A DNA stretch of 37,395 nucleotides. Source: Chloroflexota bacterium (GTDB taxonomy: Bacteria > Chloroflexota > Anaerolineae > UBA3071). The notes beneath the pieces were generated by a model. The model was given only the letters and a program-made list of their open reading frames with translations, searched no databases and had not been told where the DNA came from. Position numbers and translations under genes: made by a program. Shown in pieces: positions 24,645 through 33,866 of the stretch; the first letter of the stretch is position 1, and every line of letters begins with the position of its first letter. The stretch spans positions 1 to 37,395 of the forward strand of contig JACNHM010000558.1 of NCBI GenBank assembly GCA_014383605.1. The letters are read 5' to 3'.

Positions 24645-25604
24645 ATGGACATTCCACGTGACACGCTGATGTTGATGTACGAGCGCATGCTCAAGATTCG
24701 TCACTTCGAGGATCGCGTCAAGGACCTGTTTGCTGCCGGCGAGATGCCGGGTTTCGTTCACCTGTACCTGGGCCAGGAAGCGGTCGCCGTCGGCGCCTGC
24801 GCGGCGCTCAACGACGATGACTACATCACCAGCACGCACCGCGGGCATGGTCACATCATCGCCAAGGGCGGCGACATGAAGCGCATGATGGCCGAACTCT
24901 ACGGCAAAGCCACGGGCTACAACAAGGGCAAGGGCGGTTCCATGCACATCGCCGCGCCCGGCCTGGGCATCCTGGGGGCCAACGGCATCGTGGGGGGGGG
25001 GCTGCCCATCGCCACCGGAGCGGGCCTCTCGGCCAGGCTGCGCAAGTCGGGCCAGGTGGCCGTCTGCTTCTTCGGCGACGGCGCCTCGAACCAGGGCACC
25101 TTCCACGAGGCGATCAACATCGCCGCCGCCTTCGATCTGCCCGTGGTGTACGTGTGCGAGAACAACCTGTATGCCGTCGGCACACGGCAAAGCCAGGTGC
25201 GCAAGATCGAGGACATCGCCGACCGGAGCGTGGGCTACGGCATCCCCGGCCTGGCCATTGACGGCAACGACGTCATCGCCGTCTACGAGGTCTGCAAGGA
25301 GGCGGTGGACAGAGCCCGGGCCGGCAGGGGGCCGACGCTCATCGAGTGCAAGACCTACCGCTGGCGAACGCATTTCGAGGGTGAGCCCGACACCTACCGC
25401 CCGCCGGAGGAGGTGAAAGCCTGGCTCAAGCGGGAGCCGATCGCACCCTACCGCAGGCTGCTGATTGAGCAAGGCGTCCTGACCGAAGCAGAGGCCGATG
25501 CGATCGAGGCGAGGGTGGTGCAGGAGCTGGACGAGGCGGTCGAATTCGCCCGCCAGAGCCCGCTGCCCGAACCGGAGAGCGCGCTGGAAGACCTGTGGGC
25601 CTGA
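24645..25604 (+). CDS. acoA: Acetoin/2-oxoacid dehydrogenase E1 alpha subunit
   Basis: 319 residues. The ThDP-Mg motif runs from GDG (144-146) to NN (173-174), with HRGHGH near 65-70. The length is short, as in AcoA and pyruvate dehydrogenase E1 alpha. With the beta subunit 28 bp downstream it forms the ThDP enzyme that attacks the carbonyl of a 2-oxo acid or ketol and passes the acyl group to the lipoyl arm of E2. The nearby AcoX-like gene points to an acetoin-type complex, but the sugar context leaves the true substrate open; the symbol reflects family only. Confidence 0.88.
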   Translation: MDIPRDTLMLMYERMLKIRHFEDRVKDLFAAGEMPGFVHLYLGQEAVAVGACAALNDDDYITSTHRGHGHIIAKGGDMKRMMAELYGKATGYNKGKGGSMHIAAPGLGILGANGIVGGGLPIATGAGLSARLRKSGQVAVCFFGDGASNQGTFHEAINIAAAFDLPVVYVCENNLYAVGTRQSQVRKIEDIADRSVGYGIPGLAIDGNDVIAVYEVCKEAVDRARAGRGPTLIECKTYRWRTHFEGEPDTYRPPEEVKAWLKREPIAPYRRLLIEQGVLTEAEADAIEARVVQELDEAVEFARQSPLPEPESALEDLWA

Positions 25605-25632
25605 CCCCGCACATCAACGAGGAGAGACGAGC

Positions 25633-26610
25633 ATGAGAACGCTAACCTATGCACAAGCACTGGCCGAGGCCATGGCCGAGGAAATGCGCCGGGACCCTGC
25701 CGTGGTGCTGTGGGGGATTGACATCGGGCCGTACGGTGGCGCTTTTGGCGCCACGCGCGGGCTCTACGAGGAGTTCGGGCCGGAACGGGTCATTGACATG
25801 CCGGTATCGGAAGCTGGCTACGTCGGGGCCGGAGTGGGCGCTGCGGCGACCGGGCTCCGCCCCGTGGTCGAGTTGCAGTTTTCGGACTGGATCACCATCG
25901 CCTCTGACATGCTCATCAACCAGGCGGCCAACATGCGCTACATGTTCGGCGGCGAGATCGCCGTGCCTTTGGTGCTGCGGGCGCCGGTGGGAGGCTACCT
26001 GTCGGCGGCGGCTCAGCATTCGCACATGTTCGAGTCCATCTTCGCCTTCGTCCCCGGCCTGAAGGTCGTGCTGCCGGCCACGCCCTACGATGCCAAGGGG
26101 CTGCTGAAAAGCAGTATCCGCGATAACAACCCGGTGATCTTCTTCGAACACAAACAACTCTACGAAGTGGAGGGCGAGGTCCCCGAGGAAGAGTACACCA
26201 TTCCCCTGGGCCAGGCGGACATCAAGCGGGCGGGGGCCGATGTGACCATCGTGACCTACTCCTACATGGTGCCCCGGTCGCTGGCCGCGGCCGAAGAGTT
26301 GGCCCAGGAGGGCATCGAGGTCGAGGTGATAGACCTGCGCACCGTGGACCCTCTGGATGAGCAGACCGTTCTGGCTTCAGTGCGGAAGACGCACCGGCTG
26401 GTGGTGGTGCAGGAGACCTGGCGCAAGTGCAGCGTCAGTTCCGAGGTGGCCGCCATCGTCGCCGAGAAAGCCCTGGACTACCTCGACGCGCCGATCCTCC
26501 GCGTGACCGCCCACGATGTGCCCAACCCCTTCGCCCCCGTGCTCGAGGAATACGTGTTGCCGAACGAGGCGAAGATCATCGCCGCCGTCCGGCGCGTCGT
26601 CGAGGGATGA
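25633..26610 (+). CDS. acoB: Acetoin/2-oxoacid dehydrogenase E1 beta subunit
   Basis: 325 residues from ATG 25633 (SD GAGGAGAG). Transketolase-like pyrimidine-binding domain: YAQALAEAMAEEMRRD, DMPVSEAGYVGAG with the ThDP-activating Glu, and VELQFSDW, then the C-terminal domain DVTIVTYSYMVPRSLAAAEEL. Together with E1 alpha it makes the heterotetrameric decarboxylating or ketol-cleaving component. The order E1 alpha, E1 beta, then E2 and E3 further on is that of aco and pdh operons, here interrupted by SDR, MDR and AcoX-like genes. Confidence 0.88.
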   Translation: MRTLTYAQALAEAMAEEMRRDPAVVLWGIDIGPYGGAFGATRGLYEEFGPERVIDMPVSEAGYVGAGVGAAATGLRPVVELQFSDWITIASDMLINQAANMRYMFGGEIAVPLVLRAPVGGYLSAAAQHSHMFESIFAFVPGLKVVLPATPYDAKGLLKSSIRDNNPVIFFEHKQLYEVEGEVPEEEYTIPLGQADIKRAGADVTIVTYSYMVPRSLAAAEELAQEGIEVEVIDLRTVDPLDEQTVLASVRKTHRLVVVQETWRKCSVSSEVAAIVAEKALDYLDAPILRVTAHDVPNPFAPVLEEYVLPNEAKIIAAVRRVVEG

Positions 26611-26611
26611 G

Positions 26612-26649
26612 GTTGGTGCATTGGTAGACTGGTAAACTGGTAGATTGGT
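26612..26649. repeat. Short tandem repeat TTGGTAGACTGGTAAA-type
   Basis: Four to five degenerate 9- to 10-bp units (TTGGTAGAC, TGGTAAAC, TGGTAGAT, TGGT) between the E1 beta gene and the SDR gene. Read on the minus strand it resembles the ACCAACCTT array at 7719-7745. Confidence 0.6.
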
Positions 26650-26687
26650 GTCGAAGGACCGGGCATTCTTCGCCAGGTGAGGGAGCA

Positions 26688-27458
26688 ATGACGATCAACC
26701 TATTGACAGGCAAAATCGCGCTGGTCACGGGCGCTGGGCGAGGCATCGGCCGCGCCATTGCCGAAGCGTACGCCGGGCACGGAGCCTGCGTGGCAGTGAC
26801 CGATCTCCTGGCCGAGGACGCGCAGGCCGTGGCCGAGAGCATCAACGCCGCCGGCGGGCCGAAGGCCATCGCCCTTCACCTGGACGTCACCGATCCGGAA
26901 AGCGTGCAGCGGGCGGTGGAGGCCACGGTGACGAAGTTTGGCCGCATTGACATCCTGGTCAACAACGCCGGCATCCACCGCGGCCAGTACGTCGTTGACT
27001 TCTCGCTCGAAGACTGGGAAGCGGTGTTCGCCGTCAACGTGCGGGGAACATTTCTGTGCTCGCAGGCTGTGGCCCGCCAGATGATCCGGCAAGGCCATGG
27101 CGGCTGCATTATCAACATCTCCTCGGCGTCGGGCAAGAAGCCCGACCCCAAGGGCGCTGCCTACTGCGCTTCCAAGTCGGCCATCATCGGTCTCACCCGG
27201 GTGCTGGCGCTGGAACTGGGGCCGTACGCCATTCGTGCCAACGCCATCCTGCCCGGCGCCACCGACACGCAGATGCTGCGGGAGGTGGTGGACCGCGTGC
27301 CGGGCCTGCGGGAAGAGCTAGCGGCCAGGACGCCGCTGCGCAAGATGGCCGTGCCCCGCGATCAGGCCAACGCGGCGGTCTTCCTGGCCTCTGACCTGGC
27401 CAGCCACATCACAGGCGAGCAACTCGTCGTCTCCGGCGGCGAGTTCATGGACACCTGA
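26688..27458 (+). CDS. Short-chain dehydrogenase/reductase (BudC/FabG-type)
   Basis: 256 residues. Classical SDR motifs: TGAGRGIG near 14-21, NNAG after strand four, catalytic Ser in NISSASG and YCASK with the catalytic Tyr and Lys, and PGATDT after strand six. It would oxidise or reduce a secondary alcohol/ketone with NAD(P). Next to E1, MDR and AcoX-like genes it fits a diol or acetoin-type dehydrogenase that feeds the complex (inference). Confidence 0.9.
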   Translation: MTINLLTGKIALVTGAGRGIGRAIAEAYAGHGACVAVTDLLAEDAQAVAESINAAGGPKAIALHLDVTDPESVQRAVEATVTKFGRIDILVNNAGIHRGQYVVDFSLEDWEAVFAVNVRGTFLCSQAVARQMIRQGHGGCIINISSASGKKPDPKGAAYCASKSAIIGLTRVLALELGPYAIRANAILPGATDTQMLREVVDRVPGLREELAARTPLRKMAVPRDQANAAVFLASDLASHITGEQLVVSGGEFMDT

Positions 27459-27479
27459 AGCAGCAGACAGGAGCGGGAC

Positions 27480-28475
27480 ATGCTGGCAGTCCATTTTCTG
27501 GGGCAGGACAGGATCTCCCTTGACGACGTGCCCAGGCCGGAGCCGCGAGGCCGCGAGGTTCTGGTGCGCGTCAGGTCGGCCGCCATTTGCGGCACCGATC
27601 GGGAGAACCTGGAAGGGCCAGGGCAGGCGACGATTCCAGGGCATGAGAACGCCGGCGAGGTGGTGGCCGTGGACCGGCCCGCCCGGATCAAAGTCGGCGA
27701 CCGGGTGGCCATCAACTGCCACGTGACCTGCGGCGGCTGCGAGCATTGCCTACGCGGCGACCTCTACTTCTGTGATGAGCTGCAAGTCATCGGCTTTGAC
27801 CGCGACGGGGGATACGCCGAGTTCGTGTTGGTGCCCGAAGCGTGTTGCATGCCCTTGCCCGACGACATCTCCTTTGCCGCAGGTTCGCTGCTGGTGGACA
27901 TGCTGGGCACTTCTTTCCGGGCGGTGAAGCGGGCCCGCCTGCTGCCCGGCGACCGGGTGGCGATCTGGGGCGCCGGGCCCATCGGCCTGGGTGCGCTGAT
28001 GGTGGCCTCCTGGTTTGGTGCCAGGGTAGCGATCCTGGACATGAACGAGGTTCGTCTCCGCATGGCCCGGGAGCTTGGCGCAGCCCTGGTGCTCGACCCC
28101 GCCGGCGACGATGTCCGGCAAGCTCTCCGCGCCTGGACACAGGGCCGCGGCCTCGACGTGGCCTTCGACTGCGTGGGCAATGAGGCGGTCGCCCACCAGG
28201 CGCTGGACGCCGTGAAGAAGCGAGGCACGTTCGTCGTCGTCGGCGTCAGTCACAAGCTGACATTGAACCCCTGGGAGCACCTCATCTGCCGGGAGCTGGC
28301 CATCTTCGGCACGCGCAATTTCAACACGGCGGAGTTCGAGGAGATGATCGCCCTGGTGCGCCGCGGGCTACCGCTGGAGCAGGTGGTCACCCACCGCTTC
28401 CCGCTGGCGGAAGCCGAAGCGGCCTTTGCCCTCTTCCGTTCCGCTGAATGCGGCAAGATCCTGCTGACCGGGTGA
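27480..28475 (+). CDS. Zinc-dependent medium-chain dehydrogenase
   Basis: 331 residues. Catalytic-zinc CGTD and GHENAG, a complete structural-zinc lobe (CGGCEHCLRGDLYFC) and an NAD fold starting VAIWGAGPIGLGAL. It resembles threonine, sorbitol and butanediol dehydrogenases. It is the third MDR enzyme of the block and lies 21 bp after the SDR and 4 bp before the AcoX-like gene. With the SDR it would convert a diol or polyol to the ketone cleaved by the complex (inference). Confidence 0.9.
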   Translation: MLAVHFLGQDRISLDDVPRPEPRGREVLVRVRSAAICGTDRENLEGPGQATIPGHENAGEVVAVDRPARIKVGDRVAINCHVTCGGCEHCLRGDLYFCDELQVIGFDRDGGYAEFVLVPEACCMPLPDDISFAAGSLLVDMLGTSFRAVKRARLLPGDRVAIWGAGPIGLGALMVASWFGARVAILDMNEVRLRMARELGAALVLDPAGDDVRQALRAWTQGRGLDVAFDCVGNEAVAHQALDAVKKRGTFVVVGVSHKLTLNPWEHLICRELAIFGTRNFNTAEFEEMIALVRRGLPLEQVVTHRFPLAEAEAAFALFRSAECGKILLTG

Positions 28476-28479
28476 GATC

Positions 28480-29493
28480 TTGGAGACCAAAGCCTGCGGC
28501 CTGGTGGGCATCATTGCCAATCCCGCGTCGGGCAAAGACATCCGCCGCTTGGTGTCCCACGCCACCGTCGTCAACAACCACGAAAAGGTGAGCATCGTGC
28601 GGCGGCTGCTCCTGGCGCTGTACGCGTCGGGCGTGAGCCGCGTGCAGATCATGCCTGACCCCTTCGGCATCGGCGGGCGGGCGCTGGACGGATTGCGGGA
28701 CCGGCCCGACATCCTGGCCGCCACAGCGCTCCTGGACATGCTGCTGGAAGGCTCGGCAGAGGATTCGCAGCGGGCGGCCCACCACCTGCGGGAAGCCGGA
28801 GCCGGTTGCATCGTCATCCTGGGCGGCGATGGTACCTGCCGCGTCGTGTCCAAAACCTGTGGTGCCGTGCCGCTGCTCCCCATCTCCACGGGCACCAACA
28901 ACGTCGTGCCCACCTTCATCGAGGGCACGGTGGCTGGCCTGGCGGCAGCCTACGTGGCGTGCCATCCGCACGTGGCGCCCGAACAGCTCTGCACCCGGCA
29001 CAAGCGGCTCATCGTTCACGTGGACGGTGAGGAAGTGGATCAGGCGCTGGTCGAAGTCGCCGTGATCTCCGCCCGCTTCACCGGGGCGCGAGCCATCTGG
29101 CAGGCGGAGGCGTTGCGCCAGATCTTCGTCACCCGTGCCCAGCCGGTCAACATCGGCCTCTCCTCGGTCATCGGCATGGTGCGCCCGGTTGGCCCGACCG
29201 ATCCCGGCGGCGCGTCGGCGCTCGTCGGGTCCGAGGGGCGCAGGGTGATGGCCCCTCTCGCGCCTGGCGTCGTGGTGCCGGTCACTTTGGGGACGATCAC
29301 GGACCTGAAGCCCGGCGTTCGCTACCCCGTCGTGGACGAGCGCCCGGCAGTCCTGGCCCTGGATGGCGAGCGCGAGATCGTGCTGCATGAGGGCCAGCGG
29401 GCCGAGGTGAGGCTGGAACGGGATGGCCCCTGGATTGTGGACGTGGAACGGACGTTGCGGCACGCCGTGGCAGAAGGCGCCTTTGCAGCCTGA
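28480..29493 (+). CDS. acoX: AcoX-like ATP-NAD kinase-fold protein
   Basis: 337 residues from a TTG start at 28480. The N-terminus VGIIANPASGKDIRRLV and the GGDGT motif in VILGGDGTCRVV are those of the ATP-NAD kinase/diacylglycerol kinase fold; PISTGTNN follows. AcoX proteins of this kind occur in acetoin operons, and their exact role is not settled. Its place before E2 and E3 supports calling the complex acetoin-dehydrogenase-like. No NAD kinase function should be assumed. Confidence 0.82.
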   Translation: METKACGLVGIIANPASGKDIRRLVSHATVVNNHEKVSIVRRLLLALYASGVSRVQIMPDPFGIGGRALDGLRDRPDILAATALLDMLLEGSAEDSQRAAHHLREAGAGCIVILGGDGTCRVVSKTCGAVPLLPISTGTNNVVPTFIEGTVAGLAAAYVACHPHVAPEQLCTRHKRLIVHVDGEEVDQALVEVAVISARFTGARAIWQAEALRQIFVTRAQPVNIGLSSVIGMVRPVGPTDPGGASALVGSEGRRVMAPLAPGVVVPVTLGTITDLKPGVRYPVVDERPAVLALDGEREIVLHEGQRAEVRLERDGPWIVDVERTLRHAVAEGAFAA

Positions 29494-29530
29494 GCGTGCC
29501 TTGATTTGCCGGAGGGAAGGACAGAGACAC

Positions 29531-30850
29531 ATGGCGGTTGAAGTGACCATGCCCAAGCTGGGCTTGACCATGACCCAGGGCAGGATCGTCAAATGGCTGA
29601 AACGAGATGGCGAGCGGGTGGAGAAGGGCCAGCCGGTCGTCGTGGTGATGACCAAGAAGATCACCTGCGAGATCGAAGCGCCCGCTTCTGGCATCCTGCG
29701 CATAGCGGCTCAACCGAAGCAAACGCGCCCGGTGGGCGGGGTCATCGGCTTCATCCTCGCGCCGGGCGAGGCCATGCCGGAGATCGAAGAGGCCGCACCG
29801 TCAGCCGTTGCGGTGACCGTCACTGCCGAAGCCGAGAAGCCGCCAGCGGTTCCCGCTGCGCTGCCTGCGGAACCGCCGAGGGAGGTGCGAGCCTCACCGG
29901 CCGCCCGCCGCCTGGCGCGAGAGCTGGGCGTGGACATTGGCCGCGTGCGGGGCAGCGGAAAGGATGGCCGCATCACCGAAAGCGACGTGCAACGCTTCCA
30001 AGAGGCGCGGGCACGCGTCCAGGCCACGCCCCTGGCCCGCCGCATGGCGGAGGAGGAGGGGCTCGATCTGACGCAGATTCAGGGCACGGGGCCTGCCGGC
30101 CGGATCACCGAGGACGACGTGCTGCGGGTGCTCGAGGGCCGGGAGGCCCCGACCACCGCGCCGTCCAGGGTCATCCCCTTCACCGGCATGCGCCAGGCCA
30201 TCGCCGAAACGATGATGGAGAGCCTCCACTCCACGGCGCAACTGACCCTCACCGCCAAGGCCGACGTGACCAGGCTGGTGGAGCTGCGGGAAACGCTGGG
30301 CCAGCGCTGGGATATGCGCATCTCCTACACTGACCTGATCGTCAAGGCCGTGGCCCTGTCGCTGTGCCAGCACCCCATCCTCAACAGCATGCTGGCGGGC
30401 GAGGAGATCGTCCTCCACGACGAGGTTCACGTCGGCGTCGCCGTGGCATTGGAAGAGGGGTTGATCGTGCCCGTGCTGCGGCAGGCGGACAGGAAGACGA
30501 TGCGAGAGATCCATCAGACGGTGCAGGACCTGGCGGAGCGAGCCCGCACCGGCGAACTTTCGGTGGACGAGGTCACGGGTAGCACCTTCACCATCACCAA
30601 TCTGGGAATGTACGGGGTGGACGGTTTCACGCCCATCATCAACCCGCCGGAGGTGGCCATCCTGGGCGTGGGACGCATCAGCGAGGAACTGGCGTTGGTC
30701 AACGGCCAGGTCGTTCCCCGCTCCAGGATGGTGCTCAGCCTGACCATAGATCACCGCATCGTGGACGGCGCACCGGGAGCGGCCTTCCTGCAAACGCTGG
30801 TGCAGCTCCTGGAACAGCCCGAACGGATCCTCTCCGCCGAGGGAGCGTAG
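29531..30850 (+). CDS. acoC: Dihydrolipoamide acyltransferase (E2) with two subunit-binding domains
   Basis: 439 residues from ATG 29531. The lipoyl domain is residues 1-80; the lipoylated lysine is probably Lys43 in MTKKITCEIEAP, where the usual ETDK has become MTKK. After an Ala/Pro linker (about 88-118) come two peripheral subunit-binding domains in tandem (121-156 ASPAARRLARELG...GRITESDV; 165-201 ATPLARRMAEEEG...GRITEDDV). The catalytic domain follows, with DHRIVDG near the end. It accepts the acyl group from E1 and forms acyl-CoA. Most E2 proteins of this type have one binding domain. Confidence 0.9.
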   Translation: MAVEVTMPKLGLTMTQGRIVKWLKRDGERVEKGQPVVVVMTKKITCEIEAPASGILRIAAQPKQTRPVGGVIGFILAPGEAMPEIEEAAPSAVAVTVTAEAEKPPAVPAALPAEPPREVRASPAARRLARELGVDIGRVRGSGKDGRITESDVQRFQEARARVQATPLARRMAEEEGLDLTQIQGTGPAGRITEDDVLRVLEGREAPTTAPSRVIPFTGMRQAIAETMMESLHSTAQLTLTAKADVTRLVELRETLGQRWDMRISYTDLIVKAVALSLCQHPILNSMLAGEEIVLHDEVHVGVAVALEEGLIVPVLRQADRKTMREIHQTVQDLAERARTGELSVDEVTGSTFTITNLGMYGVDGFTPIINPPEVAILGVGRISEELALVNGQVVPRSRMVLSLTIDHRIVDGAPGAAFLQTLVQLLEQPERILSAEGA

Positions 30851-30853
30851 CCC

Positions 30854-32233
30854 ATGACCGAAATTCAAGACGTGGTCGTCATCGGCGGCGGCCCGGCCGG
30901 GTTCGCCGCAGCCATGCGCGCCGCGCAACTGGGCGGCCAGGTGGTCCTGGTTGAGCAGGCGCACTGCGGCGGCAACTGCATGAACCGGGCCTGCATCCCG
31001 GCCACGATTCTCACCACCGCCGTGCGGCTGCTGGGCTCCATCCGCAAGGGGGAACGTTTCGGCATCCAGGTGGGTGAGCCGGAGCTCGACATGGACGCCC
31101 TCCACGAGCGCAAGGACTTGATCATCGAGGCGCTGCGCATGGGCACGGAGGAACTGCTTGCCGACCACGGCATCACGCTGGTCGAGGGACGGGGCAGGCT
31201 CGTGGCCCCGGACATGGTGGAGGTCGCGGGCCGACGGATCAGGGTGCGCAACGTCATCATCGCCACCGGCTCCGTGGCCGCTCAGCCGCCGATAGCGGGA
31301 GCCGATCTGCCGGGCGTGATCGGCACCGAAGAGGCCATCGAGCTGCGAACGATCCCCAGGCGTATCGCCATCCTGGGCCACCAGCCCTGGGGCCTCGAAG
31401 CGGCGCAATATTTCCACGCCCTGGGCAGCGCGGTCACGCTGATCGAAAGCAACCCGCAGGTGATCCCCGACGCCGACCGCGAGATCGCTCAGCGGTTTGG
31501 CAAGCTGCTCCACGACGCCGGGATCGCCATCCAGCGCGGCGTCTCGGTGGAGGCGATCCGCCAGGCCGACGACGGCGCGCTGGCCGTTGTCCTGGCCGAT
31601 GGCCGGGGCGAGGTGGTGGCAGACAGGGTCCTGGCTCCCCGCCGTCTGCCCAACTCCACCGGGCTGGGCCTGCGAGAGCTGGGGGTCAAGACAGAGCAGG
31701 GTGTCGTGCGCGTCAACGAGCGCATGGAGAGCAGCGTGCCCCACATCTACGCCGTCGGCGACGTCACCGGCGAGCCGAGGTGGGCGAGCAAGGCAAACGC
31801 CGAAGGCATCGTCGCCGCCGAGAACGCCATGGGCCTGAACAGCCAGATGGATGTCGCCACGCTGCCGCGTTGCTTCCACACCTGGCCGGAAGTGGCCTGG
31901 GTGGGCCTGACTGAGGAGCAGGCCGAGGCGCGGGGCATGGAGGTCAGCGTGGGCAAAGTGCCCATGGCCATCAATCCCTACGCCATGATCCTGGACGAGA
32001 GCGCCGGCATGATCAAGGTCATCGCCTCCAAGAGGTACGGCAAGGTCCTGGGCGTGCACATCATGGCCCCCGGCGCGGCAGACCTGATCAACGCCATCAC
32101 CGTGGCCATGCTGGCGGAGGCCACCGTCGGCGAGTTGATGCGCTTCATCCCTGCCCATCCCTCCATCGGCGAGGCTTTGGTGGACGCGGCGATGGATGTG
32201 GAGAAGCGCTCGCTGCATCTGCCCCGGTGGTGA
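30854..32233 (+). CDS. acoL: Dihydrolipoamide dehydrogenase (E3)-like flavoprotein
   Basis: 459 residues. FAD fold [17 protein letters not shown] (7-23). The redox disulfide is Cys42-MNRA-Cys47, followed by IPA instead of the usual IPSK. The His-Glu base pair is in AHPSIGE near the end; GDVTGEP is the second FAD motif (AVGDV). In the NAD domain the GxGxxG is degenerate ([12 protein letters not shown]), so NAD binding may be changed. It reoxidises the lipoyl arm of E2. It starts 4 bp after E2, so the two are coupled. Confidence 0.88.
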   Translation: MTEIQDVVVIGGGPAGFAAAMRAAQLGGQVVLVEQAHCGGNCMNRACIPATILTTAVRLLGSIRKGERFGIQVGEPELDMDALHERKDLIIEALRMGTEELLADHGITLVEGRGRLVAPDMVEVAGRRIRVRNVIIATGSVAAQPPIAGADLPGVIGTEEAIELRTIPRRIAILGHQPWGLEAAQYFHALGSAVTLIESNPQVIPDADREIAQRFGKLLHDAGIAIQRGVSVEAIRQADDGALAVVLADGRGEVVADRVLAPRRLPNSTGLGLRELGVKTEQGVVRVNERMESSVPHIYAVGDVTGEPRWASKANAEGIVAAENAMGLNSQMDVATLPRCFHTWPEVAWVGLTEEQAEARGMEVSVGKVPMAINPYAMILDESAGMIKVIASKRYGKVLGVHIMAPGAADLINAITVAMLAEATVGELMRFIPAHPSIGEALVDAAMDVEKRSLHLPRW

Positions 32234-32246
32234 CGAGGGACGCAGC

Positions 32247-33827
32247 ATGGGCGTCGTGTCCGCTTACCGCCTCGGCACAGTGGAGTGCGAAGAGGCCCGC
32301 CACCTGCAAGAACAGTTGGCGCGGGAGCGGCTGCATGGAGCCATCGGCGACGTTCTGCTCCTGCTCCAGCATCCAGCGGTGATCACCATCGGGCAAGCCG
32401 GGGGCGAGGAGGACATCCTGGCCCCCGCGGCGCTTCTGCGCCAGGCAGGCATCCGCGTGCTGTCCACCGACCGCGGGGGGCGAGCGACCTACCACGGCCC
32501 GGGGCAGTTGGTGGCCTATCCCATCCTCAAGCTGCCGGACAGCGACCTCCACGGTTACGTTTGGCGTCTGGAGGAAACCGCCATCCGTGTGTTGGGCAGC
32601 TACGGCCTCGCCGCCCGCCGCCTGGACGGGCATCCTGGCGTCTGGGTTGACGCTTCGGCGGACTCGGGGCTGGGCGGCAAGAAAATCGCCGCCATCGGCA
32701 TCGCCGTGCGGGACGGCATCACCCGCCACGGCCTGGCCCTGAACGTCGCCCCGCAGATGGCGCACTTCGATTTGCTCATCCCCTGTGGCGTCGCCGATCG
32801 GGGGGTGACCTCAATGGAGCGAGAACTGGGACGGCCGGTGGACATGGCCGAGGTGACGGAGCGTTTTGCGCGGGCCTTTGGCGAGGTGTTCGACTGCCGG
32901 GTGCTGTGGCGTGAGCCGGCCGCGCTGAAAGGTTTCTCCGACCCGCAACCGGAACAGCCCCCCTGGCTGTGGCAGCGGGTTTCCGCCGCAGCGGAAGCCG
33001 CGGTGGCTCGCATGGTCCGCCTGCTGGCCGACCTCGGTCTGCACACTGTATGTCAGGAGGCGCGCTGTCCCAACATCGCCGAGTGCTTCAGTCGGGGCAC
33101 GGCCACCTTCATGATCCTGGGAGACACCTGCACGCGCGACTGCCGCTTCTGCGCCGTGAGGCATGGGCAGCCCGCACCGCCCGATGCGCAGGAACCGGAA
33201 CGGCTGGCCGAGGCGGCGGTCCGGCTGGGTCTGCGCCACGTCGTGGTCACCTCGGTGACCCGCGACGACCTGTCCGATGGCGGCGCGGGCCACTTCGCGG
33301 CCACGGTGCGGGCGGTGCGTTGCCGATGGCCGCGGGCCACGGTGGAGGTGCTGATCCCGGACTTCAACGGTTCCCGCGCCGCACTGGAAATCGTGTTGGC
33401 CGCCGAGCCCGATGTGTTGAACCACAACCTGGAGACGGTGCCCCGGCTTTACCCACAGGTGCGTCCGAGGGCCGACTATCGCCGTTCGCTGGGCGTGTTG
33501 GCCTGGGCCAAGACCCGTGCGCCTCGCCTGATCACCAAGTCGGGGCTGATGCTGGGACTGGGGGAGCGGACGGCGGAGGTGTTGCAGGTGCTCTACGACC
33601 TGCGGCGGGCCCGCTGCGATCTGCTGACCCTGGGCCAGTACCTCCAGCCGACGGAACACCAGATCCCCGTGACTCGTTACATCCCCCCCGCCGAGTTTGC
33701 CCACTATGGGGCCAGGGCCAGGGCCCTGGGTTTCCGGGGCACCGCAGCAGGCCCGTTGGTGCGCAGCTCCCACCAGGCCGATGTCCTGTGGCAACGCACC
33801 TGCGAGCCGCGCCGGGCTACCCGTTGA
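32247..33827 (+). CDS. Fused octanoyltransferase-lipoyl synthase (LipB-LipA)
   Basis: 526 residues in one open frame. Residues 1-220 are Lip[14 protein letters not shown] (77-89), Lys146 in GGKKIAAIG and the acyl-accepting Cys180 in [15 protein letters not shown]. Residues 235-526 are LipA: auxiliary cluster Cys269, Cys274 and Cys280, radical-SAM cluster Cys295-xxx-Cys299-xx-Cys302, and the C-terminal RSSHQAD holding the serine ligand. All key residues of both enzymes are present. The protein would transfer octanoate to an apo-lipoyl domain and insert sulfur at C6 and C8. It lies 13 bp after E3, so lipoyl assembly is made together with the E2 that needs it. The two genes are normally separate. 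Confidence 0.92.
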   Translation: MGVVSAYRLGTVECEEARHLQEQLARERLHGAIGDVLLLLQHPAVITIGQAGGEEDILAPAALLRQAGIRVLSTDRGGRATYHGPGQLVAYPILKLPDSDLHGYVWRLEETAIRVLGSYGLAARRLDGHPGVWVDASADSGLGGKKIAAIGIAVRDGITRHGLALNVAPQMAHFDLLIPCGVADRGVTSMERELGRPVDMAEVTERFARAFGEVFDCRVLWREPAALKGFSDPQPEQPPWLWQRVSAAAEAAVARMVRLLADLGLHTVCQEARCPNIAECFSRGTATFMILGDTCTRDCRFCAVRHGQPAPPDAQEPERLAEAAVRLGLRHVVVTSVTRDDLSDGGAGHFAATVRAVRCRWPRATVEVLIPDFNGSRAALEIVLAAEPDVLNHNLETVPRLYPQVRPRADYRRSLGVLAWAKTRAPRLITKSGLMLGLGERTAEVLQVLYDLRRARCDLLTLGQYLQPTEHQIPVTRYIPPAEFAHYGARARALGFRGTAAGPLVRSSHQADVLWQRTCEPRRATR

Positions 33828-33866
33828 CAGGGAAGCTCAGACATTCGCGAGAGAGGAGGGCTAGCA

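Noticed and set aside
23223..25472. 749-aa open frame on the minus strand
   Set aside because: Antisense to the isomerase-like and E1 alpha genes; no motif seen.
29894..32248. 784-aa open frame on the minus strand
   Set aside because: Antisense to E2 and E3, which are certain; composition is that of a shadow frame.
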